This document shows positions 6,619 through 13,969 of a DNA stretch of 17,973 nucleotides, piece after piece. The DNA lies in assembly GCA_934098345.1 (NCBI GenBank), contig CAKONX010000018.1:1-17973 (forward strand), in the 5' to 3' direction. The notes under the pieces are model-generated. The model ran no database searches. It was not told the origin of the DNA and was given only the letters and a program-made list of their open reading frames with translations. The stretch's first letter is position 1, and each line of letters begins with the position of its first letter. This stretch comes from an uncultured Bacilli bacterium (lineage in GTDB: Bacteria; Bacillota_I; Bacilli_A; RF39; UBA660). Both the position numbers and the translations under genes were made by a program.

Positions 6619-9156
6619 ATGGATAGATTAAGCGTAGATAGAAGTAAACTGTCACCAATGATGTTACAATATATGGAGATAAAAGATAGATATCCTAATA
6701 CTTTAATATTTTTTAGACTTGGTGATTTTTACGAATTGTTTTTTGAAGATGCAGAAGTGTGTTCAAGAGAACTTGAACTTACATTGACTGGAAAAAATGC
6801 TGGATTAAAAGAAAGAGTACCAATGTGTGGAGTACCTCATCATTCAGCTAAAATATATATTGAAAAACTAATTTCTAAAGGTTACAGTGTTGCTATATGT
6901 GAGCAATTAGAAGACCCAAGATATGCAAAAGGTATGGTTAAAAGAGATGTAATCGAAGTTGTAACTAAAGGTACAATGGTTGATTTGGAATTTTTAAATG
7001 AACATGATTTTAACTATATTGGTTCTATTACTGATTTTGGATATAATTATTTAATAACTTATCTTGATCTTTCTACAGGAAGTGTAAATGCTCTTTTTGT
7101 TGAACATAATAAAAGTAGTTTAGTTAATGAAGTTTTAAGTTTAAATTTAAAAGAAATAATTGTTACAAATGATTTTGATATTGAACTTATTAATATATTT
7201 AAAAATAATTATTCTATTTCTATTACAATAAATGATAAATATTTAGAAGATGAATATAAAAGTGTTTATGAAGGAATAAATGATGATAGAATAGTTAAAT
7301 CTTTAAAAAATATTATGTATCATTTACATGTTAATCAATTAAAAGATTTATCACATTTATCACATATTCAAATAATTCAAAAAGAAGATTATTTGAATAT
7401 GAATATTCATACAATTAGAAACTTAGAGTTATTAGAAACATTAAGATTAAAAGAAAGAAAATATTCTCTTATTTGGTTACTTGATAAAACTAAAACAGCT
7501 ATGGGTTCAAGAACTTTAAAAAATTGGCTTATGAGTCCTTTAAAAGATGAAGAAAAAATTAATAAAAGGCTTGATTATATAGAAACATTAAACAATAATT
7601 TTCTATTAAGAGAAGAATTAATGAGAGATTTATATGAGGTATATGATTTAGAAAGACTTACTGGTAAAGTTATATGTGGTTCTTTAAATGGAAGAGATCT
7701 ATTACAAATAAAGAATTCAATTAAAGTTATACCTGATATTAATAGAATATTAGATGAACTTAAATTTGGAATAAAAATTAATAATCATGAAGAGTTATTT
7801 AAATTATTAGAATCAGCTATTTCTGAAGATGCTCCAATAAGTATAAAAGAAGGAAATATAATTAAAAGTGGATATAATAAAGAACTTGATGAACTTAAAA
7901 GTATTCGTTCAGGTGGAAAAGATTTTATTTCTGGAATAGAGGCATCTTTAAAAGAACAAACTGGAATAAATAACTTAAAAGTTGGATACAATAAAGTATT
8001 TGGTTATTTTATAGAAGTTTCAAAAGGAAATTCTAAAAGAGTAAGTGAAGAGTTTGGATGGGAAAGAAGACAAACTTTAACAAATGCAGAAAGATATATA
8101 ACTCCGGAATTAAAAGAAAAAGAAGCTTTAATTTTAAATGCAGAAGAAAGAATTATTGATCTTGAATATAATTTATTTATGGAAATAAAAGAAAGTATTA
8201 AGAAAATTTTGTTTGAATTAAAAGAATCAGCAACTACTTTAAGTGAAATAGATGCTTTATGTTCACTTTCACTTGTAAGTGAGGAACATCATTTAATTAG
8301 ACCTAAATTTAATAAAGGACATGATTTAAGGATTATTGATGGAAGACATCCAGTAGTTGAAATAGTAAGCAATAATAATTATGTTAAAAATGATGTTATT
8401 ATGGATAGTGAGACAAATACTCTTTTAATAACTGGACCAAATATGAGTGGTAAATCAACTTATATGAGAGAACTTGCAATAATAGTTATAATGGCTCAAA
8501 TGGGGTCTTTTGTTCCAGCTAGTGAAGCAAATTTACCAATATTTGATTCAATTTATACAAGAATTGGTGCGAGTGATGATCTTGTAAGTGGTGAGTCAAC
8601 ATTTATGGTAGAAATGATTGAAGCTAAAAACGCGATTGTTAATGCAACTGAAAACTCACTTATTTTATTTGATGAATTAGGTAGAGGAACAGCTACGTTT
8701 GATGGTATGAGTTTAGCAAGAGCAATTCTTGAATATGTAAATACAAAGATAAAATGTAAAACTTTATTTTCAACTCATTATCATGAACTTACAGATTTAA
8801 GTGAAACAATGAGTAATATAAAAAATGTTCATGTTGATGCAATTGAAGAAGATGGAAAAGTAACATTCTTACATAAAGTTAAAGAAGGACCAATTGATAA
8901 ATCGTATGGTATCCATGTTGCAAGACTTGCAGGTCTTCCAGAAGATTTATTAGATAGAGCAGATAAAATACTAAAAACTTATGAAAGTAATGAGAAAAAT
9001 GAAATACATGAAGTTTATGTTCAACAAACTCTTGCTTTTGAAGAAAAACGTGAAAATAGCAAAATAGAAGAAGAAATTAAAAATTTAGATATATTAAAAA
9101 TGACACCAATGGACGCTATAAATTATTTATATGAATTGAAAAACAAAGTTAAATAA
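6619..9156 (+). CDS. mutS: DNA mismatch repair ATPase MutS
   Basis: 845 residues, normal for MutS1. Residues 35-39 are GDFYE, carrying the Phe-x-Glu (Phe37, Glu39) that wedges into and contacts the mismatch. Connector, lever and clamp regions follow. The ABC-type ATPase has a Walker A loop TGPNMSGKST at 605-614, Walker B ILFDELGRG with Asp685 and Glu686, and STHYHEL after it. The C-terminus ends in TPMDAINYLYELKNKVK, resembling the helix-turn-helix/dimer end of the family. The protein binds mispairs and small loops as a dimer and recruits MutL, which is not in the window. The start ATG has AGGTGG upstream. A weak -10-like TATAAT at 6588-6593 may add local transcription to read-through from ylbL. 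Confidence 0.98.
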   Translation: MDRLSVDRSKLSPMMLQYMEIKDRYPNTLIFFRLGDFYELFFEDAEVCSRELELTLTGKNAGLKERVPMCGVPHHSAKIYIEKLISKGYSVAICEQLEDPRYAKGMVKRDVIEVVTKGTMVDLEFLNEHDFNYIGSITDFGYNYLITYLDLSTGSVNALFVEHNKSSLVNEVLSLNLKEIIVTNDFDIELINIFKNNYSISITINDKYLEDEYKSVYEGINDDRIVKSLKNIMYHLHVNQLKDLSHLSHIQIIQKEDYLNMNIHTIRNLELLETLRLKERKYSLIWLLDKTKTAMGSRTLKNWLMSPLKDEEKINKRLDYIETLNNNFLLREELMRDLYEVYDLERLTGKVICGSLNGRDLLQIKNSIKVIPDINRILDELKFGIKINNHEELFKLLESAISEDAPISIKEGNIIKSGYNKELDELKSIRSGGKDFISGIEASLKEQTGINNLKVGYNKVFGYFIEVSKGNSKRVSEEFGWERRQTLTNAERYITPELKEKEALILNAEERIIDLEYNLFMEIKESIKKILFELKESATTLSEIDALCSLSLVSEEHHLIRPKFNKGHDLRIIDGRHPVVEIVSNNNYVKNDVIMDSETNTLLITGPNMSGKSTYMRELAIIVIMAQMGSFVPASEANLPIFDSIYTRIGASDDLVSGESTFMVEMIEAKNAIVNATENSLILFDELGRGTATFDGMSLARAILEYVNTKIKCKTLFSTHYHELTDLSETMSNIKNVHVDAIEEDGKVTFLHKVKEGPIDKSYGIHVARLAGLPEDLLDRADKILKTYESNEKNEIHEVYVQQTLAFEEKRENSKIEEEIKNLDILKMTPMDAINYLYELKNKVK

Positions 9157-9178
9157 CGTGTTAAAAACACGTTTTTTT
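9155..9178 (+). terminator. Rho-independent terminator after mutS
   Basis: An 8-bp perfect stem AACGTGTT/AACACGTT (9155-9162 with 9166-9173) with loop AAA, followed by seven T. It starts at the mutS stop codon. Confidence 0.9.
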
Positions 9179-9207
9179 AATGAAAAAATATAATTTTAGG
9201 TTCTAAT

Positions 9208-9225
9208 TTTGTCGACGTTTGTCGA
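9208..9225 (+). repeat. Two direct copies of TTTGTCGA, 10-bp period, upstream of a promoter
   Basis: TTTGTCGA occurs at 9208-9215 and again at 9218-9225, one helical turn apart. The second copy ends five bases before the -35 box of the following strong promoter. Direct repeats on one face of the helix at this position are typical of regulator operators. The regulator is not identifiable from the sequence. Confidence 0.5.
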
Positions 9226-9230
9226 ATCTA

Positions 9231-9258
9231 TTGACAGGTAGTTTTAAAACTTTATAAT
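9231..9258 (+). promoter_or_regulatory. Consensus SigA promoter of the small hydrophobic peptide mRNA
   Basis: TTGACA (9231-9236), 16-base spacer, TATAAT (9253-9258). Both boxes match consensus exactly, the only such case I found in the window. Transcription should start near 9265, giving a leader of about 94 bases before the small ORF at 9359. Confidence 0.88.
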
Positions 9259-9287
9259 AACCACTCGAGAAGCAAGGTAAAGATGCT

Positions 9288-9356
9288 TATCACATTCCAA
9301 AGAGAGGCTAAAATTCAGGAGGGTTTTGGAGAAGTTTACAAAAGAGGAGTGTGATA
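9288..9356 (+). promoter_or_regulatory. Helix hiding the ribosome binding site of the small ORF
   Basis: TATCACATTCC (9288-9298) pairs with GGAGTGTGATA (9346-9356) in all 11 positions (ten Watson-Crick, one G-U). The second arm covers most of the GAGGAG ribosome site (9344-9349). The first arm overlaps bases that could instead pair with 9446-9456 or with 9484-9497, so exclusive alternative folds are possible. This is seen by eye; no folding energy was calculated. Confidence 0.65.
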
Positions 9357-9358
9357 CG

Positions 9359-9436
9359 ATGAAGAAAGATAATCATATAAGATTACTTTATTTAATCGTT
9401 TTTATATTGTTAGTAATAATATTAAAATTATTATAA
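9359..9436 (+). CDS. 25-residue hydrophobic peptide, putative type I toxin
   Basis: The ORF runs ATG 9359 to TAA 9434-9436. Five of its first eight residues are charged or polar (MKKDNHIR); the remaining 17 are an almost unbroken run of Leu, Ile, Val and Phe with one Lys (LLYLIVFILLVIILKLL). This is one membrane helix with a basic start, the build of known type I toxins. GAGGAG (9344-9349) lies nine bases upstream. A second AGGAGGG (9317-9323) lies further up beside an in-frame TTG (9326) that would add 11 residues, but only three bases separate them. The strong promoter upstream, the ribosome site in a helix, and the convergent antisense RNA starting transcription over its 3' UTR all support a toxin reading. 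Family membership is not recognised and toxicity is inference. Confidence 0.7.
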   Translation: MKKDNHIRLLYLIVFILLVIILKLL

Positions 9437-9441
9437 CAATT

Positions 9442-9475
9442 AAAAAAGCATCTTTATTCTACTGAATAAGGATGC
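9442..9475 (-). terminator. Rho-independent terminator of the antisense RNA
   Basis: On the minus strand GCATCCTTATTC and GAATAAAGATGC (9475-9464 with 9459-9448) form a 12-position stem with one mismatch and the loop AGTA, followed by six T (opposite A9442-9447). On the plus strand the same hairpin has no T tract after it. Confidence 0.88.
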
Positions 9476-9527
9476 AACCATACATGTGGTAAGCATCGAG
9501 CCTTTTATGAAACTCTTGCTTCTCACT
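9442..9527 (-). ncRNA. Putative antisense antitoxin RNA (~86 nt)
   Basis: The minus strand carries a promoter at 9534-9562. An expected start near 9527 and a clear terminator ending at 9442 define an RNA of about 86 nt. It is fully complementary to the region beginning a few bases after the stop codon of the small ORF, so it would pair with the 3' UTR of that mRNA. This convergent 3'-overlap is the arrangement known from Bacillus txpA/RatA and bsrG/SR4. Its 5' part repeats the mRNA 5' leader (GAGAAGCAAG and GATGCTTACCACAT), so it could also compete for the mRNA's own 3' end. An 18-codon ORF (ATG CTT ACC ...) lies within it but has only a weak AAAGG upstream, so I favour a non-coding RNA. Confidence 0.7.
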
Positions 9528-9533
9528 AAATTA

Positions 9534-9562
9534 AATATAACATATCATAAATAAAATGTAAA
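9534..9562 (-). promoter_or_regulatory. Promoter of the antisense RNA
   Basis: On the minus strand TTTACA (9562-9557), 17-base spacer, TATATT (9539-9534). One base off consensus in each box, with ideal spacing; predicted start is near 9527. Confidence 0.7.
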
Positions 9563-9606
9563 TGTAGAAATTTGTTTATATTTTTTTCTAAAAACTCTTT
9601 ATATAT

Positions 9607-9614
9607 GATAAAAT
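9607..9614 (+). promoter_or_regulatory. Probable -10 element of the xseA operon
   Basis: TGATAAAAT (TG from 9606, TAAAAT 9609-9614) resembles an extended -10, 18 bases before the xseA start. A recognisable -35 box is not seen at 17 bases upstream. Confidence 0.35.
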
Positions 9615-9632
9615 ATAAAAAGGAGGAAAAGT

Positions 9633-10919
9633 ATGGACACAGAAGAAGTTAAATATTTTACAGTTAGTCAATATAATCAAGCAATTAAGAATTTTTTAGA
9701 TTCTAAAGTTGAATGTCAAGTTGTCCATATTAAAGGAGAAGTTTCCAACTATAAAGGACATACTAGAGGACATTTGTATTTTACATTAAAAGATGAAGAA
9801 TCCAGAATTAATGCAGTTATGTTTAAGACAAATGCAGAAAAACTTGATTTTGTCCCGAAAGATGGAGATGAAGTTCTAGTTACAGGAAGAATAAGTGTAT
9901 ATGTTCCAAACGGTGGCTATCAAGTTTATGTTGAAGAAATGCATATGTCCGGTAACGGAGACTTATTAAAAAAATTAGAAGAATTAAAGCAAAAACTTGC
10001 TAAAGAAGGTTTATTTGATCAAGATAAGAAAAAACCAATACCTAAATATCCAAGTAAGATAGGTATAGTTACAGCACCAACTGGAGCTGCAATAAGGGAT
10101 ATTTTATCTACAATAAAAAGAAGATATCCAATTTGTAATACAATACTTTTTCCAGCATTAGTTCAAGGTGAACTTGCTAAAGATGATATTGTAAGACAAA
10201 TAAAACGTGCAAATGAATTTGATGATATAGATGTTTTAATTGTTGGTCGAGGTGGCGGAAGTATTGAGGATTTATGGGCATTCAATGAAGAGTGTGTTGC
10301 TCGAGCAATATATGAATCCCGTATACCAGTTATATCTGCAGTCGGCCATGAAATTGATTTTACTATAGCAGATTTTGTAGCTGATATGCGTGCACCAACA
10401 CCAACTGGAGCTGCAGAAATGGCTGTTCCTAATATGGTTGATTTAATTAATTATATTCATCAACTTGAAATACGTTTAAATAAGAACATATTTAATCTAA
10501 TAGATGTTTCTAGAAAACAATTATTAAATTTTAAAAATAGTTATGTTCTAACTAATCCTCTTGCTTATTCAGAGATTAGAGAACAAAAATTAGATACAAT
10601 TATAAATAAATTAAATAGTTATATTACACATAAATTAGATATTTCTGTATCTAGATATGAAAGTATAATAACTAACCATATTTTAGTAAATCCAGAAGAA
10701 TTGTTTATAAAAAATAAAAATAGTTTAGAATTATTTATTAATAAATTAGAACTTTTAAATCCATTAAGTGTATTAAGTAAAGGATACTCACTTTCTACTG
10801 TAAATGGTAAAGTAATTAAAAGTGTTAAAGATGTTAAAGTTAATGACGAAGTTAATATTAAACTTATTGATGGAGAAATAAATACAATAGTTAAAGGAGA
10901 AAAAGAAGATGGAAGATAA
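9633..10919 (+). CDS. xseA: Exodeoxyribonuclease VII large subunit
   Basis: 428 residues, normal for XseA. Residues about 6-105 are the N-terminal OB-fold that binds single-stranded DNA (VVHIKGEVSNYKGHTRGHLYF). The catalytic domain follows, with KIGIVTAPTGAAIRDIL at 142-158, VGRGGGSIEDLWAFNEE at 204-220 and ISAVGHEIDFTIADFVADMR at 234-253. A coiled-coil region (about 270-365) that binds XseB comes next. The enzyme cuts single-stranded DNA into oligonucleotides in both directions and in E. coli acts in methyl-directed mismatch repair; mutS lies just upstream in a separate transcription unit. The ATG has a full AAGGAGG site. The 3' end overlaps xseB by 11 bases. Confidence 0.97.
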   Translation: MDTEEVKYFTVSQYNQAIKNFLDSKVECQVVHIKGEVSNYKGHTRGHLYFTLKDEESRINAVMFKTNAEKLDFVPKDGDEVLVTGRISVYVPNGGYQVYVEEMHMSGNGDLLKKLEELKQKLAKEGLFDQDKKKPIPKYPSKIGIVTAPTGAAIRDILSTIKRRYPICNTILFPALVQGELAKDDIVRQIKRANEFDDIDVLIVGRGGGSIEDLWAFNEECVARAIYESRIPVISAVGHEIDFTIADFVADMRAPTPTGAAEMAVPNMVDLINYIHQLEIRLNKNIFNLIDVSRKQLLNFKNSYVLTNPLAYSEIREQKLDTIINKLNSYITHKLDISVSRYESIITNHILVNPEELFIKNKNSLELFINKLELLNPLSVLSKGYSLSTVNGKVIKSVKDVKVNDEVNIKLIDGEINTIVKGEKEDGR

Positions 10920-11127
10920 AAAATTTGAAGAACTTATGAGTGAACTTGAAAATATTATCAAAGATTTAGAATCAGGTAATACTGATTTAGAAAGTTCAAT
11001 AAAAAAATATACAGAAGCTATGAAAATAGTCAAAGTTTGTAATGATAAATTAACAAGTGCAACTGATGCTGTAAATAAAATATTAAAAGAAAATGGAAGT
11101 TTAGAAAACTTTGAGGTTGAGGAATAA
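10909..11127 (+). CDS. xseB: Exodeoxyribonuclease VII small subunit
   Basis: 72 residues, the usual XseB size. The sequence KFEELMSELENIIKDLESG at about 5-23 is the typical family start, followed by DLESSIKKYTEAMKIVKVCN (26-45), a helical hairpin that several copies of which wrap around the XseA coiled coil. The ATG lies 11 bases inside the end of xseA in another frame and has AAAGGAG upstream, so the two subunits are translationally linked. ProRS starts two bases after its stop. Confidence 0.95.
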   Translation: MEDKKFEELMSELENIIKDLESGNTDLESSIKKYTEAMKIVKVCNDKLTSATDAVNKILKENGSLENFEVEE

Positions 11128-11129
11128 TT

Positions 11130-12554
11130 ATGGATAATCAAGTTAAAGATATTACAAGTAGGGATGTTGATTTTGCTAAATGGTATACAGATGTTGTTAA
11201 AAAAGCCGATTTAGTTGATTACACAAATGTTAAGGGAAGTATGGTTATTCGTCCATATGGATATGCCATTTGGGAAAATATGCAAAGTGTTTTAGATAAA
11301 GAATTTAAACGTTTAGGACATGAAAATGTACAAATGCCAATGTTTATACCCGAATCTTTACTTAATGTTGAAAAAGATCATGTTGAAGGTTTTGCTCCTG
11401 AAGTTGCTTGGGTAACTTATGGCGGAAAAGAAAAGTTAGATGAAAGAATGTGTGTACGTCCAACAAGTGAAACATTATTCTGCGATCATTTTAAAAAAAT
11501 AGTAAAAAGTTATAGAGATTTACCAATTCTATATAATCAATGGTGTACGATAGTTCGTTGGGAAAAAACAACTAGACCATTTTTAAGAAGTCGTGAAATA
11601 TTATGGCAAGAAGGACATACTTTACATGCAACAAGAGAAGAAGCAATGGCAGAAACTTTAAAAATGTTACACGTTTATGAAGATTTCCAAAGAAATTATT
11701 TAGCAATGCCAGTTATTGTTGGAAGAAAAACTGAAAAAGAAAAATTTGCTGGAGCTGAAGCGACTTATACAATTGAAGCAATGATGTATGATGGTGTAGC
11801 TCTTCAAAATGGAACAAGTCATTATTTTGGTACTGGTTTTGCTCATGCTTTCGGAATAGAATTTTTGGATAAAGACAATAAATTAAAGACTCCTTTTCAA
11901 ACTTCATGGGGATGTACAACTCGTATGATAGGTGGACTAATTATGACTCATTCAGATGATAGAGGCCTTGTTTTACCACCAAAAATTGCACCAACTAAAG
12001 TAATTGTAATTCCAATTGGAAAAGATATAGATGAATATGTTGATAAAATTACTGATATTTTAGGTAAAAATGATATTACTTATAAAGTTGATAAGACTGA
12101 TAAAACTCCAGGATTTAAATTTGCTGAAGCAGAAGTTAAAGGCTATCCAGTTAGAATTGAAGTTGGAGCCAGAGATATAAAAAATGGTCATATTACTTTA
12201 GTTAGAAGAGATACTTTAGAAAAGTATGAATTTGCATTAAATGATTTAGATAATTTAGGAAGCAAACTAAATAGTTTATTTGACACTATTCAAAGTGATA
12301 TGTATAAAAGAGCAGAAAAAAGAAGGAATGAAATGTTATATGTTGCATCAACAATGGATGAATTTAAAAATATTGCTAAAGAAAAAAGTGGTTTTATAAA
12401 GATTAATTGGTGCGGAAGAACTGAATGTGAGGAAAACATTAAAGAAAAAACAGGATTAAAATCACGTTGTATATTAGAAGATGAACATGCAACAGGTAAT
12501 TGTATTTGTGGTGAACCTGCTAAACATGTAATTTATTTTGGAAGACAATATTAA
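11130..12554 (+). CDS. proS: Prolyl-tRNA synthetase, archaeal/eukaryote-type (ProS type 3)
   Basis: 474 residues. Class II motifs are in order: motif 1 region GYAIWENMQSVLDKEFKRLG (44-63), TSE loop at 112-114, motif 2 RWEKTTRPFLRSREILWQEG (143-162) and motif 3 GGLIMTHSDDRGLVLPP (268-284). The anticodon-binding domain covers about 285-400. The C-terminal extension has Cys428, Cys433, Cys447, Cys458 and Cys460 (NWCGRTEC, SRC, GNCICG), the zinc-binding end typical of the archaeal/eukaryotic type. The large editing insertion of the usual bacterial ProRS is absent, as the length also shows. Many Firmicutes and Mollicutes carry this type. It attaches proline to tRNA-Pro. It lies two bases after xseB, so it is in the xse operon. 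GAGG in the xseB end is its ribosome site. Confidence 0.97.
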   Translation: MDNQVKDITSRDVDFAKWYTDVVKKADLVDYTNVKGSMVIRPYGYAIWENMQSVLDKEFKRLGHENVQMPMFIPESLLNVEKDHVEGFAPEVAWVTYGGKEKLDERMCVRPTSETLFCDHFKKIVKSYRDLPILYNQWCTIVRWEKTTRPFLRSREILWQEGHTLHATREEAMAETLKMLHVYEDFQRNYLAMPVIVGRKTEKEKFAGAEATYTIEAMMYDGVALQNGTSHYFGTGFAHAFGIEFLDKDNKLKTPFQTSWGCTTRMIGGLIMTHSDDRGLVLPPKIAPTKVIVIPIGKDIDEYVDKITDILGKNDITYKVDKTDKTPGFKFAEAEVKGYPVRIEVGARDIKNGHITLVRRDTLEKYEFALNDLDNLGSKLNSLFDTIQSDMYKRAEKRRNEMLYVASTMDEFKNIAKEKSGFIKINWCGRTECEENIKEKTGLKSRCILEDEHATGNCICGEPAKHVIYFGRQY

Positions 12555-12576
12555 GACTTATATTCAAGTCTTTTTT
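12553..12576 (+). terminator. Rho-independent terminator after proS
   Basis: AAGACTT (12553-12559) pairs with AAGTCTT (12566-12572) around a 6-base loop and leads into six T. The stem begins inside the proS stop codon. Confidence 0.88.
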
Positions 12577-12628
12577 GTTTATATTTGCAAAAGTCAGTGT
12601 TTTTCTTTTAATAACTCCTTTTTTTTTG

Positions 12629-12634
12629 TATAAT
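12629..12634 (+). promoter_or_regulatory. -10 element before the polysaccharide genes
   Basis: TATAAT at 12629-12634, 21 bases before the start codon at 12656, after a long T-rich run. No clear -35 box is visible at the matching distance. AGGAAGTG (12642-12649) is the ribosome site. Confidence 0.5.
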
Positions 12635-12655
12635 GTTGTATAGGAAGTGAAATAG

Positions 12656-13969
12656 ATGGATAAATTTTATAACAATAGGGTACTTACTAAGTTTATGTTA
12701 ATTCAACCTTTAATTGACATTATTACTTCTTTAATGATTAATGAATATAGTTTATCTATTTCACTTGGAATGATCTTTAGATTTTTGTTTTTAATATATG
12801 CAACAATTTATATTCTTAAAAATCGTGATGATAAAATTAAAGCTTATGCATTAATTTGGGTTGTATATATATTTATAAGTTTTATAGGAAATATTATTTT
12901 AAATGATGGTTTTAGTTTAACAAGTTATATTTCACATATAGCAAAATTAATATATTTTCCAATAATATTATTATTTTTTATTTTATATTTTAAAAATAAT
13001 AAAAATATTGATAGATTTACTTTTATTATTATTGCTCTTATGGTTGGCATATCTTTATTCTCGTCAGTTATAACTAATACGGCATATTGTTCTTATTCAT
13101 CATCAGAAAATTGCTATAGAAAAGGGATAGTTTCATGGTTTAATTCAGCAAATGAATATGGACTTATACTTATTTCTTTACTTGGATATTCTTTAATAGA
13201 TTTTATTAAAAATAAAAATATTTATAATATAACTGCTTCTTTATTTACGATAGTATTTCTATGTATATTAGGCACAAAAGCAAGTTATGTTGGATGTGTT
13301 GGTGTTTTATCAATTAGTTTAATTTTTTATATTATTTATAATAAATTTATTAAGAAAAATAAATTTGATTTTAAAAGTGTTTTCTTTATAGGAGGAATAC
13401 TTTTATCTGTGTTAATTTTTACAATTAAACTTCCTATATATACAAATCTTTTAGGTAGTTATGAAAGAGCAGTAAATGAATCTGGTCAAGCAAAGTGTGA
13501 AACATGTTGCCCTAAATTTGATAAATCAGCAGAAGAAATAAAAAGTGAAATTTCAAATGCATTAGTTTTTAATGGAAGAAATGAATTCTTAGTAGTAAAT
13601 AAGGAAATGTATAATAATAGTTCAATATTTTCTAAATTATATGGTTTAATTAGCGATGATAAATATTATCAAGGTATATATTATGATCATATAGTTGAAA
13701 GAGATTTTCATGACTTATTGTATCAATATGGATTTATAGGATTCTTAGTTGAATTACTTTTACCAATATACCTAGTTATCAATGTCATTGTTAAATTTGT
13801 TAAAACTAAAAAAATTATAATTGATGAAGAAATATTTATTTTAGGTTTGACTTCGGCATTTATTCTTTTAGGTTCATATTTAGCTGGGCACTTCTTATTT
13901 GCTCCAGCAGTGTCTATATATGTTGCTTATTCAATTTCAATAATATATAAAAAGGTGATGTATTCATGA
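12656..13969 (+). CDS. O-antigen ligase / Wzy-like polysaccharide polymerase family membrane protein
   Basis: 437 residues with about ten to twelve membrane helices (for example 34-54, 64-83, 97-112, 121-139, 167-184, 192-228, 240-258, 357-380, 391-430). A large outer loop lies at about 260-350, followed by FHDLLYQYGFIGFLVE at 351-366. The large loop near the C-terminus, the Arg in FNGRNEF and the His-x-x-Leu plus Gly-Phe-x-Gly-Phe stretch after it match the WaaL/Wzy fold. GTKASYVGC at 206-214 is like the conserved loop of these proteins. The family transfers or polymerises lipid-linked sugar chains outside the membrane. The outer loop carries CETCC (281-285), an unusual cluster. It overlaps the following glycosyltransferase by four bases. 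Donor and acceptor cannot be read from the sequence. Confidence 0.72.
   Translation: MDKFYNNRVLTKFMLIQPLIDIITSLMINEYSLSISLGMIFRFLFLIYATIYILKNRDDKIKAYALIWVVYIFISFIGNIILNDGFSLTSYISHIAKLIYFPIILLFFILYFKNNKNIDRFTFIIIALMVGISLFSSVITNTAYCSYSSSENCYRKGIVSWFNSANEYGLILISLLGYSLIDFIKNKNIYNITASLFTIVFLCILGTKASYVGCVGVLSISLIFYIIYNKFIKKNKFDFKSVFFIGGILLSVLIFTIKLPIYTNLLGSYERAVNESGQAKCETCCPKFDKSAEEIKSEISNALVFNGRNEFLVVNKEMYNNSSIFSKLYGLISDDKYYQGIYYDHIVERDFHDLLYQYGFIGFLVELLLPIYLVINVIVKFVKTKKIIIDEEIFILGLTSAFILLGSYLAGHFLFAPAVSIYVAYSISIIYKKVMYS

Larger units (their letters stand above)
9267..9524. repeat. Long-range inverted repeat bracketing the small ORF
   Basis: GAGAAGCAAG (9267-9276) is perfectly complementary to 9515-9524. 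GATGCTTATCACAT (9282-9295) pairs with ATGTGGTAAGCATC (9484-9497) over 14 positions with one G-U. In a transcript spanning the region the 5' and 3' ends would close on each other around the ORF. Because the repeat is inverted, the minus-strand RNA begins with nearly the same sequence as the plus-strand mRNA. Confidence 0.85.

Noticed and set aside
9326..9436. A longer, 36-residue version of the peptide from TTG at 9326 with AGGAGGG upstream.
   Set aside because: Only three bases separate the site from the TTG, while ATG 9359 has GAGGAG at nine bases. Kept as a possible alternative start, not as the main call.
9443..9499. An 18-codon ORF on the minus strand within the antisense RNA.
   Set aside because: Only a weak AAAGG precedes it, and its end is built from the terminator stem, so coding is likely accidental.
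9265..9530. A housekeeping structured RNA (6S, SRP RNA, RNase P or tmRNA) in the mutS-xseA gap, suggested by closing 5'-3' complementarity.
   Set aside because: None of the conserved motifs of those RNAs are visible, and the region holds a well-placed ORF plus a convergent promoter and terminator, which fit a toxin-antitoxin locus better.
9565..9590. A plus-strand terminator for the small-peptide mRNA at TAGAAA...TTTCTA.
   Set aside because: Six A-T-rich pairs with a 14-base loop is too weak. The 3' end of the mRNA remains unknown.
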